Origin: Methylotenera_A sp031417915
GTDB taxonomy: Bacteria > Pseudomonadota > Gammaproteobacteria > Burkholderiales > Methylophilaceae
Assembly: GCA_031417915.1 (NCBI GenBank)
Contig: JANOWN010000037.1
Location: 4,793 to 68,792, forward strand
Length of the DNA stretch: 64,000 nt
Reading direction: 5' to 3'
Numbering within the stretch: the stretch's first letter is position 1; each line of letters begins with the position of its first letter. The notes beneath the pieces were generated by a model that was not told the DNA's origin, made no database searches, and saw nothing but the letters and a program-made list of their open reading frames with translations. Positions 17,941 through 26,370 of the stretch are shown in pieces. Made by a program: the position numbers and the translations under genes.

Positions 17941-19172
17941 AAATACTTATCTACAGCGCAAACTTTGCGCCAGAGCCAACGGGCATAGGCAAATATTCGG
18001 GCGAAATGGCGGCATGGTTGGCCGAGCAAGGCCATGACGTGCGCGTGGTCGCTGCGCCGCCTTATTACCCTGCTTGGCAATTGGGCGAAGGTTACGCTTG
18101 GCCGCCTTATCGGCGCGAGCGCGAGCGCTGGCGCGGCGTAGATGTTTGGCGCGCGCCCCTTTGGGTGCCGCGTTCACCAGGCGGGTTCGCGCGCGTGCTG
18201 CATTTGCTCACGTTTGCGCTTTCGTCGCTGCCCGTGATGTTATGGCAAATTCTATGGCGACCCAATATCGTGATGACAGTTGCGCCAGCCTTAGTGTGCG
18301 CGCCTACTGCTTGGCTAGTAGCGCGTTTGTGCGGCGCTAAAGCTTGGCTACACATTCAAGATTTTGAGGTGGATGTGGCGTTTCAGATGGGCTTACTTAA
18401 AGGTAAATGGCTACAAAACTTCGTGTTAGCGGCAGAAAGTTACTTGTTGCGGCGTTTTGATTGCGTTTCATCCATATCAAGCCGCATGCTCGATAAGATA
18501 CGACAAAAGGGTGTGAATGAAACACGCGTCAGTTCTTTCCCCAATTGGGTGGATATTACGCACATTTATCCATTGGCCACGCCAAGCGATTACCGTGCAG
18601 AGCTTGGTATCAATCTCGACACTAAAGTGGTCTTATTTTCTGGCACATTGGGTGGAAAACAAGGTTTAATGGTGCTGCCAGCAGCCGCGCGGATATTGGC
18701 TCACAGGGCAGATATATTATTTGTTATTTGTGGCGATGGTGTGATGAAACCGCAATTGCAAGCCGCCAGCGCAGACCTGAAAAATGTGCTTTTTTTGCCG
18801 CTACAGCCATTTGAGCGGCTGGGGCAATTATTAGGTTTGGCCGATATTCATTTGTTGCCACAAAGCCCAGAAGCTGCTGATTTGGTGCTGCCATCAAAAT
18901 TATCTGGCATGTTGGCAAGTGGCAAGCCTGTGATTGCGACTTGCCAAGACGGTACCGAAATCGCCCGTGTAGTATCGCAATGCGGCCTAGTAGTTGCGCC
19001 AGAAGATGGCGCTACATTGGCCGCTGCAATTGAAAAACTGGTTGATGGCGATGCGGCGCGGAAGGAATTTGGTGTGCTGGCGCTAAATTATGCAAAAGAG
19101 AATTTTGATAAAAATGCTGTTTTAGCGCGCTTAAATGCACAATTACTCGCGCTCGCACACAAAAGTACGTAA
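17937..19172 (+). CDS. wcaI: WcaI-like glycosyltransferase (GT4)
   Basis: A 411-residue GT-B glycosyltransferase. The N-terminus KILIYSANFAPEPTGIGKYS and the APPYYPAWQ and WLHIQDFEVD segments are distinctive of the colanic acid enzyme WcaI. The C-terminal domain has VVLFSGTLGGKQGL and LPSKLSGMLASGKPVIA. The start is TTG, overlapping the preceding TGA (TTGA). With WcaF-like, gmd, fcl, manC and ugd genes nearby, the polysaccharide likely has a colanic-acid-like fucose/glucuronate chemistry. Confidence 0.85.
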   Translation: MKILIYSANFAPEPTGIGKYSGEMAAWLAEQGHDVRVVAAPPYYPAWQLGEGYAWPPYRRERERWRGVDVWRAPLWVPRSPGGFARVLHLLTFALSSLPVMLWQILWRPNIVMTVAPALVCAPTAWLVARLCGAKAWLHIQDFEVDVAFQMGLLKGKWLQNFVLAAESYLLRRFDCVSSISSRMLDKIRQKGVNETRVSSFPNWVDITHIYPLATPSDYRAELGINLDTKVVLFSGTLGGKQGLMVLPAAARILAHRADILFVICGDGVMKPQLQAASADLKNVLFLPLQPFERLGQLLGLADIHLLPQSPEAADLVLPSKLSGMLASGKPVIATCQDGTEIARVVSQCGLVVAPEDGATLAAAIEKLVDGDAARKEFGVLALNYAKENFDKNAVLARLNAQLLALAHKST

Positions 19173-19260
19173 ATCTGCTTAATGGCTAATGCCATGTCCT
19201 AAAACTGTCATGTTACTTCAGTAGTATTGTTCATTTGAATTAATTCAAACGAGAAGGTAA

Positions 19261-20583
19261 TTGAAGATCACTGTGATTGGTAGCGGCTATGTTGGTTTGG
19301 TTACTGGCGCCTGTCTAGCGGACTTTGGCAATCAGGTTTTATGTTTGGATATTGATGCTAATAAAATAAAAAAGCTGCAAGAAGGTAGCATTCCAATTCA
19401 CGAGCCAGGTTTGCTAAACGTGGTGCAAAACAATGTTGCTGCAGGTCGCCTAAAATTTACCACCAATATTGAAGAAAGTGTAGCTTGGGGGCAAATTCAG
19501 TTTATTGCAGTTGGTACGCCACCCGATGAAGATGGTTCTGCAGATTTGAAACATGTTATAGATACAGCAAAAAATATCGCCAAATACATGACTGATTACA
19601 AGGTGGTGGTTGATAAAAGTACCGTGCCCGTTGGCACTGCTGATAAAGTTAGGGCGGCGATGTCTGATGAACTCGCCAAACGCGCGCTTGACTTGCCATT
19701 TTCGATTGTATCTAACCCAGAGTTTCTTAAAGAAGGTACTGCGGTGGAAGACTTCATGCGTCCAGATCGTATCGTCATTGGTTCAGACGATGATCGCGCT
19801 TCCAATTTAATGAAAACTCTTTATGCACCTTTTGTGCGTAATCACGATCGCATTATTCACATGGATATTAAAAGTGCTGAATTGACAAAATATGCAGCCA
19901 ATTGCATGTTGGCTACGCGCATTTCTTTTATGAACGAATTAGCTAATCTTGCCGATAAATTAGGCGCGGATATTGAGCAGGTACGTCTTGGTATTGGGTC
20001 CGACCCGCGCATTGGCTATCACTTTCTATATGCGGGTAGTGGCTACGGTGGTTCTTGCTTTCCTAAAGATGTAAAAGCTTTGATTCGCACGGCTTCGAGC
20101 ATGAACCAAACAATGAACGTCTTGAGTGCGGTTGAGGTGGCTAATAACGAGCAGAAATTAGTTATGTTGGAAAAAATTAAGGCGAAATTTGGCACCAATC
20201 TTGGCGGTATGAAATTCGCTTTATGGGGTTTGTCATTTAAACCCAATACTGATGATATGCGAGAAGCACCAAGCCGCATGATTATTGAAGGACTGTGGAA
20301 ACTAGGTGCAACTGTGACAGCTTACGATCCTGTTGCCATGTCTGAATCGATGCGAATTTATGGGGATGACAAGCGTTTAAGCTATGCTGATTCAGCGACA
20401 CAAGCGCTAGAAGGCGCAAATGCACTGGTGATAATCACAGAGTGGAAAGAGTTTCGTGCGCCCGACTTTAAGCAGATTGCGGCAAGCTTGAAAACGCCAG
20501 TCATTTTCGATGGGAGAAATATGTACATGCCATCACAAGTCAAACAGGCTGGCTTGGAATACTTTGCTATTGGCAGACGTTAA
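19261..20583 (+). CDS. ugd: UDP-glucose 6-dehydrogenase
   Basis: A 440-residue NAD-dependent enzyme that oxidises UDP-glucose to UDP-glucuronate. The N-terminal GSGYVGLVTGACLADFG dinucleotide fold, the FLKEGTAVEDFMRPDRIVIG segment and the catalytic cysteine in GSGYGGSCFPKDVKAL are all present. Length is typical. The start is TTG with a good GAGAAGG ribosome-binding site about 7 bp upstream, after an 88-bp gap from the previous gene that may hold a promoter. It supplies glucuronate for an acidic exopolysaccharide. Confidence 0.97.
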   Translation: MKITVIGSGYVGLVTGACLADFGNQVLCLDIDANKIKKLQEGSIPIHEPGLLNVVQNNVAAGRLKFTTNIEESVAWGQIQFIAVGTPPDEDGSADLKHVIDTAKNIAKYMTDYKVVVDKSTVPVGTADKVRAAMSDELAKRALDLPFSIVSNPEFLKEGTAVEDFMRPDRIVIGSDDDRASNLMKTLYAPFVRNHDRIIHMDIKSAELTKYAANCMLATRISFMNELANLADKLGADIEQVRLGIGSDPRIGYHFLYAGSGYGGSCFPKDVKALIRTASSMNQTMNVLSAVEVANNEQKLVMLEKIKAKFGTNLGGMKFALWGLSFKPNTDDMREAPSRMIIEGLWKLGATVTAYDPVAMSESMRIYGDDKRLSYADSATQALEGANALVIITEWKEFRAPDFKQIAASLKTPVIFDGRNMYMPSQVKQAGLEYFAIGRR

Positions 20584-20613
20584 ATCCCATTTACTTTTGA
20601 GCGAGCCTAATAA

Positions 20614-22092
20614 ATGCAACAAATAGAAATTGCTAAACCTCTTGTAGAAACAGTCGCGCTTGTTCAACCAATCGTCCTCTCTGGCGGCTCTGGTACTCGT
20701 TTGTGGCCACTTTCGCGCGAAAAATACCCTAAACAATTATTGCCCTTATTTGGTCAAGATTCTTTGCTGCAAGCCACGATTCGCAGGGTAGATGGTATCG
20801 CAGGCGTGCAACTGGCAGCGCCCATGGTGGTGTGTAACGAAGAATATCGTTTTGTAATTGCTGAGCAGCTACGTAAAATGGGGAGAGAGGGCGTGATTGT
20901 GCTTGAGTCAGTTGGCCGAAACACCGCGCCAGCGCTCACTCTGGCCGCGCTGGAGGCTGCAAAAAATGGTGATGACCCAGTATTGCTGGTGATGCCTGCA
21001 GACCATGTGATTACGGATGTGATTGCATTTCAAAATGCAGTACGCCATGGTGCTGCATTGGCGGGCGCAGGTAATGTGGTGACTTTTGGCATTACGCCAG
21101 ATTGCCCAGAAACAGGTTATGGCTATATTCAGACTGGAGACTTGCTGGACGAATCTGCCTGTAAAATCGGGCGTTTTGTGGAAAAGCCGAACCAAGAAAC
21201 CGCGCAGCAATATGTAGATAGCGGCGATTATCTATGGAATAGCGGCCTATTTATGATGCGAGCCTCCGTGTGGTTGGCCGCCATGCAGCAATGCCGCGCC
21301 GATATTTACGCTGCTTGCCAAGCCGCCTGGCAAGTGGAGCAGTTAGACGGAAATTTTGTGCGCGTGGGCAAAGCTGAGTTTGAGCAATGCCCGAGTGATT
21401 CTATTGATTATGCCGTGATGGAAAAAATTGCCGCAGGCGAAAGTAATTTACCTACTGGCGTGGTGATTCCGCTTGCTGCAGGTTGGAGCGATGTTGGCGC
21501 GTGGGATTCGCTGTGGCATGCTTTGCCAAAAAATGCTGATGGTAACGTTGTGCAAGGTGACGTCTTGCTGAATGATTGTGTCGATACTTTGGCAATATCT
21601 AGCGGCAGGTTGATTGCTTGTGTTGGCGTAAGCGATTTGGTGGTGGTAGAAACGCCTGACGCAGTTTTGGTGGCACATAAAAGTAAAACGCAGGATGTGA
21701 AAAAAGTGGTTGATGCGTTGAAATCGCAAGGTAGAAGCGAAGGTTTGCTGCACCGCAAGGTTTATCGCCCGTGGGGTTGGTACGATAGCGTTGACTTTGG
21801 GGAGCGCTTTCAAGTGAAGCGCATGATGGTGAAGCCAGGCGCTAAACTCTCGCTACAGTTGCATCACCATCGTGCCGAGCACTGGGTGGTGGTTAAAGGC
21901 ACTGCGACTGTGACGCGCGGCGATACCAGCTATCTCGTCACAGAAAATGAATCAACCTATATTCCGCTGGGTACGCAGCACCGTCTAGAAAACGCAGGCA
22001 AAATTCCGCTAGAAATTATCGAAGTGCAATCTGGCGGTTATTTGGGCGAGGACGACATCATGCGTTTTGATGACCATTACGGCAGGGCGTAG
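20614..22092 (+). CDS. manC: Mannose-1-phosphate guanylyltransferase / mannose-6-phosphate isomerase
   Basis: A 492-residue bifunctional type II PMI/GMP. The N-terminal nucleotidyltransferase domain carries VLSGGSGTRLWPLSREKYPKQ with the signature GGxGTRLWPLSR, and FVEKPN. The C-terminal cupin isomerase domain carries RPWGWYDSV, LQLHHHRAEHWVVV and IPLGTQHRLEN. It provides GDP-mannose for gmd/fcl and for mannosyl transfer. It is the last gene of the exopolysaccharide locus; its stop abuts the stop of the convergent rhomboid gene with no room for a separate terminator. Confidence 0.97.
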   Translation: MQQIEIAKPLVETVALVQPIVLSGGSGTRLWPLSREKYPKQLLPLFGQDSLLQATIRRVDGIAGVQLAAPMVVCNEEYRFVIAEQLRKMGREGVIVLESVGRNTAPALTLAALEAAKNGDDPVLLVMPADHVITDVIAFQNAVRHGAALAGAGNVVTFGITPDCPETGYGYIQTGDLLDESACKIGRFVEKPNQETAQQYVDSGDYLWNSGLFMMRASVWLAAMQQCRADIYAACQAAWQVEQLDGNFVRVGKAEFEQCPSDSIDYAVMEKIAAGESNLPTGVVIPLAAGWSDVGAWDSLWHALPKNADGNVVQGDVLLNDCVDTLAISSGRLIACVGVSDLVVVETPDAVLVAHKSKTQDVKKVVDALKSQGRSEGLLHRKVYRPWGWYDSVDFGERFQVKRMMVKPGAKLSLQLHHHRAEHWVVVKGTATVTRGDTSYLVTENESTYIPLGTQHRLENAGKIPLEIIEVQSGGYLGEDDIMRFDDHYGRA

Positions 22093-23133
22093 TTATTTGG
22101 GCTGAGAAGTGCTAGATTGTTGGCTTCTAAGCTTATCTGCCAGTGCGCGCGATTCGTCTTTGCGTTGCTGCGTGTATTTCAATAAGCTTTCTAGCTTGGC
22201 CGCAGAAGGCAAAGCAGGATTGGCTGGTAGCTGGGATAGCTTTTCAAAACTATCTTCATATGAATCAGCAATCGCAGAATCTATCTGGCTGGCGAGCCCA
22301 TCAGCCGTGGTGTTGCCTTGTTTCTCAGCCTTAATAACTTCTAGCCAAGATCGATTAATCGCTTGATCTTGTTGTAAAAATTCATCAATTTGCTTGCGGA
22401 TTAGCAGCTCGTCACTCCAGTGATATTTTGCTGCAGGAATATTCAGAATAAGTAGCGCAATCATTGATGCCATCGCGCAAGCAGCAATTAAGGAGTTTTT
22501 AATTGGAAAAGGCCTAGCACTGGCCGATTGCGGCAGCACGATGCTCGCCAAAATGCCGCTGATAAACCCACCAATATGCGCCGAATTATCGATGCCTGGG
22601 ACGATAAAACCTAAAATCATGGTGGCAATTGCAAAAACTAGCGCGCCCCAAAATAGCCAGCGAAACTCATGCGGCGTAATCGCATCACGTTCACGCCAAA
22701 GAAAAGTGAGTAGCGCGCCGTAAATGCCAAATATCGCGCCAGATGCGCCGCCAGAAATGGCTGAATTGCCCTGAATAACTAGCGAGAGTAAGTTGCCGCT
22801 TAAGCCACTAATGATATAGATACCAGCAAAGCGCGCATGGCCGTACATGCGCTCCACCCATTGCCCAGCGTCCCAAAGTGCCCACATATTAAGTAACAAA
22901 TGTATTGCACCAAAATGCAAAAACATGGCGCTACCTAATCGCCACCATTCGCCATCTTGTGTGGCGGGGCCAAAATTGGCTCCCCAAGCAAGCTGGACGC
23001 CGTTTGTAGAGTGCCATAAACCAGCGCCATCTAGCAACATTGCTACAAACACGAGCACGTTGACTGCTATTAACAGCTTGGTCACCCAGATTTCAGGGTT
23101 GCGAATCTTTAAAACCTCATGAAGTGTTTGCAA
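22093..23133 (-). CDS. Rhomboid-family intramembrane serine protease
   Basis: A 346-residue membrane protein. The rhomboid core has about six to seven helices between residues 15 and 225. It includes the HFGAIHLLLNMWAL motif (HxxxxHxxxN), the catalytic serine in GGASGAIFG and the catalytic histidine in NSAHIGGF. The C-terminal 120 residues are hydrophilic and helical, probably periplasmic or cytoplasmic with no recognised domain. It is convergent with manC and divergent from the PEP-CTERM genes. Substrates cannot be inferred. Confidence 0.9.
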   Translation of the reverse strand: MQTLHEVLKIRNPEIWVTKLLIAVNVLVFVAMLLDGAGLWHSTNGVQLAWGANFGPATQDGEWWRLGSAMFLHFGAIHLLLNMWALWDAGQWVERMYGHARFAGIYIISGLSGNLLSLVIQGNSAISGGASGAIFGIYGALLTFLWRERDAITPHEFRWLFWGALVFAIATMILGFIVPGIDNSAHIGGFISGILASIVLPQSASARPFPIKNSLIAACAMASMIALLILNIPAAKYHWSDELLIRKQIDEFLQQDQAINRSWLEVIKAEKQGNTTADGLASQIDSAIADSYEDSFEKLSQLPANPALPSAAKLESLLKYTQQRKDESRALADKLRSQQSSTSQPK

Positions 23134-23235
23134 TAGAAATCCAGCTGATTGGTTAAAGCAATACGGTAAATTGAGTCAATTTTAACAGGGTTTTATTGAA
23201 ATTTTATGTAATTAAAAACTGGCTACATTCCATGC

Positions 23236-23316
23236 TAGTCCTTGCGGACTATGCCCTAAAGTATTGCGGTAACAATTCTGCTGTAATTTGATGTGACAGT
23301 TAAATTTGATTTAACT
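23236..23316. promoter_or_regulatory. Two inverted repeats upstream of the PEP-CTERM gene pair
   Basis: In the 214-bp gap between the divergent rhomboid and PEP-CTERM genes there are two perfect dyads. One is TAGTCC-TTGC-GGACTA at 23236-23251; the other is AGTTAAAT-TTG-ATTTAACT at 23298-23316. The second ends about 30 bp before the PEP-CTERM start and could be an operator or a 5' hairpin. No T-run follows either one, so they are not typical terminators. Confidence 0.4.
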
Positions 23317-23347
23317 ACCGATTATTTTTAACCTCAGGAGACCATAA

Positions 23348-24031
23348 GTGAAAAAATCCATATCTATCATTGTCGCAGCCATGTTGAGCACTATTTCCGT
23401 TCAGGCAAATGCAGCATTATTAATTACCGAAGTTGCACCTTGGGCGAGCACTGCCGCCAACGCGCCTTATGCGACTGACTGGTTTGAGCTTACGAACACA
23501 GGCGCTTCTGTCGTGAATATTTCTGGCTGGCAAATGGACGACAATTCAAATGGCAGCGCTAAAGTAGCGCTTACTGGCATTAGCAGCATCGCCGCTGGTG
23601 AATCAGTCATCTTCACAGAAAATCCTAACACTGCATTATTCCTTAGCACTTGGTTTGGCGCGAGCGCGCCAGCGGGACTGCAAATTGGCAACTACACTGG
23701 CGCGGGTGTTGGCTTAAGCGGCACTACAGATGCAGTTAATATCTATAACAGTGTTGCAAATGGCAGTGTATTGCAAGCCAACGTCACATTTGCTGCTTCT
23801 GATGCACTTGCACCTTTTCAAACTTTTGATAATGCTGCAGGTTTGAACAATACAGCTATCTCACTTTTAAGCACGGTTGGTGCAAATGGCGCGTTTGTAG
23901 CGTTAAATGATATCAATGAAATAGGCTCGCCAGGCAGAATCACTGCGGCCGTACCAGAGCCAGAGACTTACGCCATGCTGTTAGCTGGCTTGGGTTTCAT
24001 GGGCTTTGCTTCACGTAAACGTCAAGGTTAA
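23348..24031 (+). CDS. PEP-CTERM protein with lamin-tail-like domain
   Basis: A 227-residue secreted protein. It has a signal peptide (about 1-22, ending QANA), a lamin-tail-like domain (about 25-100, with TDWFELTNTGASVVNISGWQ and GESVIFTE), and a canonical C-terminal sorting signal. That signal is VPEPETYAMLLAGLGF followed by a hydrophobic stretch and SRKRQG. It should be recognised by exosortase B, encoded 17 kb upstream. A CAGGAGA ribosome-binding site precedes the start. The next PEP-CTERM gene follows after 6 bp, so the two are cotranscribed. Function after sorting is unknown. Confidence 0.88.
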   Translation: MKKSISIIVAAMLSTISVQANAALLITEVAPWASTAANAPYATDWFELTNTGASVVNISGWQMDDNSNGSAKVALTGISSIAAGESVIFTENPNTALFLSTWFGASAPAGLQIGNYTGAGVGLSGTTDAVNIYNSVANGSVLQANVTFAASDALAPFQTFDNAAGLNNTAISLLSTVGANGAFVALNDINEIGSPGRITAAVPEPETYAMLLAGLGFMGFASRKRQG

Positions 24032-24037
24032 TTCATC

Positions 24038-25066
24038 ATGAAACTATCTCACATTGTAGTTGCCGCATTGGCAACATTTTCAGTTTCCGCACAAGCGCTA
24101 ACCTCTATCAACCTAGGCAGCTATACCAATGTTAGCACCTATGCGCTCGATCTCACGGCTGGCGCGGTATCTGGCCTAGAAGCATCAGCAGTCACTTACG
24201 CACGCGATCGTGGTACTTTATTTTATGTGGGCGATGAAGGTACAGGCGTAGTTGAGATTTCACTTACAGGCCAAACGCTAGGCAGCATGGCGTTTAACTG
24301 GGCTGGCACACTTAGCACAAACCGCGATACAGAAGGCTTAACCTATTTGGGTGGCGGGCAACTTGTAGTGGCAGAAGAGCGCTTATACGATGCCTATAGC
24401 TTCAATTTTGCGGCTGGTGGCACTACAACTTTGGCCAATAATTACGCCTCAATCAGCAACGCAATTGTTGGCAACAACGGTTTTGAAGGCCTGAGTTACG
24501 ACCAAAGCAACGGCAGTTTTGTGACGATTAAACAGCAAACTCCACAAGATATTCGTGCTGGCAACCTCACATTCTCAGCCACAGGCGGCACATCGACGAT
24601 GGGCGATCCGCTCTCTGCAACTGGGCAGATGTTTAACCCAGCTTTATTGGGTGTGACAACGCTATCAGACGTGCAAACTCTCTCGTCATTTGACGCGCTG
24701 GTTGGCACATCAGCAGCCAACAACTTGCTCATTTATAGTCTGGGCTCTAAAAAATTGCTCGAAGTTGATCGTCTTGGCAACATTTTGAGTTTCTTAGACA
24801 TTAATGCAGCACTGGGTGGCAGCAATACTGTAATCGCTGATATTCTGACGCGCAACGCAATTGAAGGTGTAACGATAGACCAATTTGGTACGATTTACTT
24901 GGTTGCAGAGCAAGACCAGCTTGCTGGCGCTGTCGTAGGTGCTAAATCACAACTCATCGTATTAAGGTCAACCGCACCAGTGCCAGAACCAGAAACCTAC
25001 GCTATGTTGTTGGCAGGTTTGGGCTTAATTGCCGCGACGACTCGTCGTAAAAATAAAAATACTTAA
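24038..25066 (+). CDS. PEP-CTERM protein with SdiA-regulated/esterase-like beta-propeller region
   Basis: A 342-residue secreted protein with an N-terminal signal peptide ending VSAQA. The middle region contains LEASAVTYARDRGTLFYVGDEGTGVVEIS, DTEGLTYLGGGQLVVAEERLY and NAIEGVTIDQFGTIYLVAEQDQ, resembling SdiA-regulated-like beta-propeller repeats. The C-terminus is a PEP-CTERM signal (PVPEPETYAMLLAGLGL followed by TTRRKNKN). It is a likely exosortase B substrate displayed in or at the exopolysaccharide matrix. A strong intrinsic terminator follows. Confidence 0.85.
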   Translation: MKLSHIVVAALATFSVSAQALTSINLGSYTNVSTYALDLTAGAVSGLEASAVTYARDRGTLFYVGDEGTGVVEISLTGQTLGSMAFNWAGTLSTNRDTEGLTYLGGGQLVVAEERLYDAYSFNFAAGGTTTLANNYASISNAIVGNNGFEGLSYDQSNGSFVTIKQQTPQDIRAGNLTFSATGGTSTMGDPLSATGQMFNPALLGVTTLSDVQTLSSFDALVGTSAANNLLIYSLGSKKLLEVDRLGNILSFLDINAALGGSNTVIADILTRNAIEGVTIDQFGTIYLVAEQDQLAGAVVGAKSQLIVLRSTAPVPEPETYAMLLAGLGLIAATTRRKNKNT

Positions 25067-25090
25067 TTATCGTTAGAGGTATTGGCATAT

Positions 25091-25120
25091 AAAACGAGAG
25101 CTTAGGCTCTCGTTTTATTT
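25091..25120 (+). terminator. Rho-independent terminator after the PEP-CTERM pair
   Basis: An 11-bp perfect stem AAAACGAGAGC / GCTCTCGTTTT with a TTAG loop, ending in a T-rich tail, begins 24 bp after the stop codon of the second PEP-CTERM gene. Confidence 0.9.
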
Positions 25121-25372
25121 AGTGAGCGGCTGCATCGGGTCGAAAGTGACGATTTGGAAATTATGGGATTGATTATTTTGAACGTCAGCTTTAGATAAAT
25201 TAGCTTTAGAGTTGTTTTGTTTTTCATTTTAAAAAACTTGTTAATTTTGTCTAATAAAACGAATCTTCTTAACGATGGAATGCGCTGTGTAGAGGCATAA
25301 AAAGAGCGAGATATTAGACAGCTTATCATGCTGTATGCTATATAATTACTGGGTTTAAGGTGATTTATGTTA
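25121..25372. other. AT-rich gap without recognisable genes
   Basis: No coding potential, RNA gene or clear repeat is visible between the terminator and the tRNA fragment. A long minus-strand open frame here is an artefact that reads through the antisense of the tRNA fragment. Confidence 0.5.
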
Positions 25373-25422
25373 GCGGACTCATAATCCGTTGGTACTGTGT
25401 TCGACTCACAGAGGGGCCACCA
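25373..25422 (+). pseudogene. 3' half of a tRNA-Met (CAU) gene, without its 5' half
   Basis: The fragment has a complete anticodon stem-loop (GCGGA / CTCATAA / TCCGT), a variable loop, a perfect T arm (CTGTG / TTCGACT / CACAG), the acceptor 3' strand AGGGGCC, discriminator A and an encoded CCA. The matching 5' acceptor strand and D arm are absent: the preceding AT-rich DNA has no GGCCCCT or GCTCAG-type sequence. Such anticodon-to-CCA fragments are typical attachment-site leftovers from integration of a mobile element into a tRNA gene. No integrase gene is visible in the window. Confidence 0.8.
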
Positions 25423-25517
25423 AATACAAATGGCTTGCAAATATGCAAGCCATTTTAGGTTTTTTAATCAAACTTTATACGCCATGCAAGCTAATATCCA
25501 TGCAGGTTGCAGGGCAG
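25423..25517 (+). repeat. Dispersed hairpin repeat, copy A
   Basis: A repeat of about 95 bp with two parts. The first is a 12-bp perfect stem AAATGGCTTGCA / TGCAAGCCATTT (25428-25455) with a 4-nt loop. The second is a spacer and a hairpin region containing AATATCCATGC and GGTTGCAGGGC. It begins at the base after the tRNA CCA. Related copies are at 27641-27731, 31745-31783 and 51855-51948. The stem is identical in copies A, B and C but the loop differs. Confidence 0.8.
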
Positions 25518-25558
25518 GTATTATTTATTATTTTTAAGTGCTTTTTGACATTGAAAGT

Positions 25559-25588
25559 AAAAAGCCACATCCGAGGGCGTGGCTTTTT
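25559..25588 (-). terminator. Intrinsic terminator downstream of the iron-operon outer-membrane gene
   Basis: A 10-bp stem AAAAAGCCAC / GTGGCTTTTT with a 10-nt loop. It lies 30 bp past the stop codon of the minus-strand outer-membrane protein gene and has A/T runs on both sides, so it could work in both directions. Confidence 0.8.
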
Positions 25589-25617
25589 ACAACTAAGACT
25601 TATGAGTGCGATTACGA

Positions 25618-26358
25618 TTAAAACTCGTACTCGACTTGCATCCTAAAGGTGTGGTTGGCGGCAGCTTCGCTGGTGCCGAATAGCAATGCGGCGTTGTATT
25701 TAATGGCTTGCTTGGTGCCTAAGCCGATTTTACCGAAAACGGCTGGACCTAAGCGATGTTCTTGCTCATCTGCTGGTGCCCAGTTGTTCCATTTGCCCAT
25801 GTCGCCAAATCCTTGCAGACCGAACTCAAAGCTAGGTTTCCAGCGATAATTAGCTTGCCATTGATAGCCCAGTGCTGTGATGTGATCGCCAGGGCCGAAA
25901 GTGCGTTCTAAAATTACGTTACCATTGAGCTGCACTTTGCCGAATTCAGTTTGTAATAGCGGCGCTAATTTTAATTCGTAAGCTTCATTTCTATTCAGCG
26001 GGGCTTCAATTTCTACCACTAAGCCGAGATCAACTGGGTATTTGCCCGTTTCGGTGAGCTGAAATCTATTTTCCCATTCGCCGATTGATAACGTTTCGCT
26101 ACCTTCGCGCTCGTGTTTGAAATAAACTTCAGTGAACCAGTATTCGGTGACACCATAGCCAAAACCTAAGCTGGAAACTTGCGCGCGGTCACCATTTTGC
26201 AGCTTTGCGGTGCCTGTTTTAAAGTCAATTTCTTTTTCGCCATACTCAACGGTTGGCAGGTATATGTAATCAGCAGGCCCAGCAAATGCAGTGGGCGCGG
26301 AGAGTGTGAGTACGAGGGGAAATACGCGGGAGAATAATAGTGCAATACGAACTTTCAA
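25618..26358 (-). CDS. Predicted outer-membrane beta-barrel protein of the iron-uptake operon
   Basis: A 246-residue protein with a signal peptide (about 1-26, ending AFA-GP) followed by alternating amphipathic beta strands. It ends in a terminal phenylalanine (QVEYEF), the usual outer-membrane insertion signal. No named family is recognised with certainty. It starts 12 bp after the FTR1 permease gene in the same direction. It could be an outer-membrane channel or sensor for iron, but that is inferred from the operon. Its 3' end resembles a short sequence at 31819-31849. Confidence 0.7.
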   Translation of the reverse strand: MKVRIALLFSRVFPLVLTLSAPTAFAGPADYIYLPTVEYGEKEIDFKTGTAKLQNGDRAQVSSLGFGYGVTEYWFTEVYFKHEREGSETLSIGEWENRFQLTETGKYPVDLGLVVEIEAPLNRNEAYELKLAPLLQTEFGKVQLNGNVILERTFGPGDHITALGYQWQANYRWKPSFEFGLQGFGDMGKWNNWAPADEQEHRLGPAVFGKIGLGTKQAIKYNAALLFGTSEAAANHTFRMQVEYEF

Positions 26359-26370
26359 TTGTTACTTTCC

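Noticed and set aside
23222..23237. TGGCTACATTCCATGC as a sigma54 promoter for the PEP-CTERM gene
   Set aside because: There are 11 bases between the GG and GC elements; sigma54 needs 10, and the flanking consensus is weak.
25102..25440. Minus-strand 112-residue open reading frame
   Set aside because: Its N-terminal part is the antisense translation of the tRNA-Met fragment and the rest is AT-rich DNA without a ribosome-binding site or recognisable domain.
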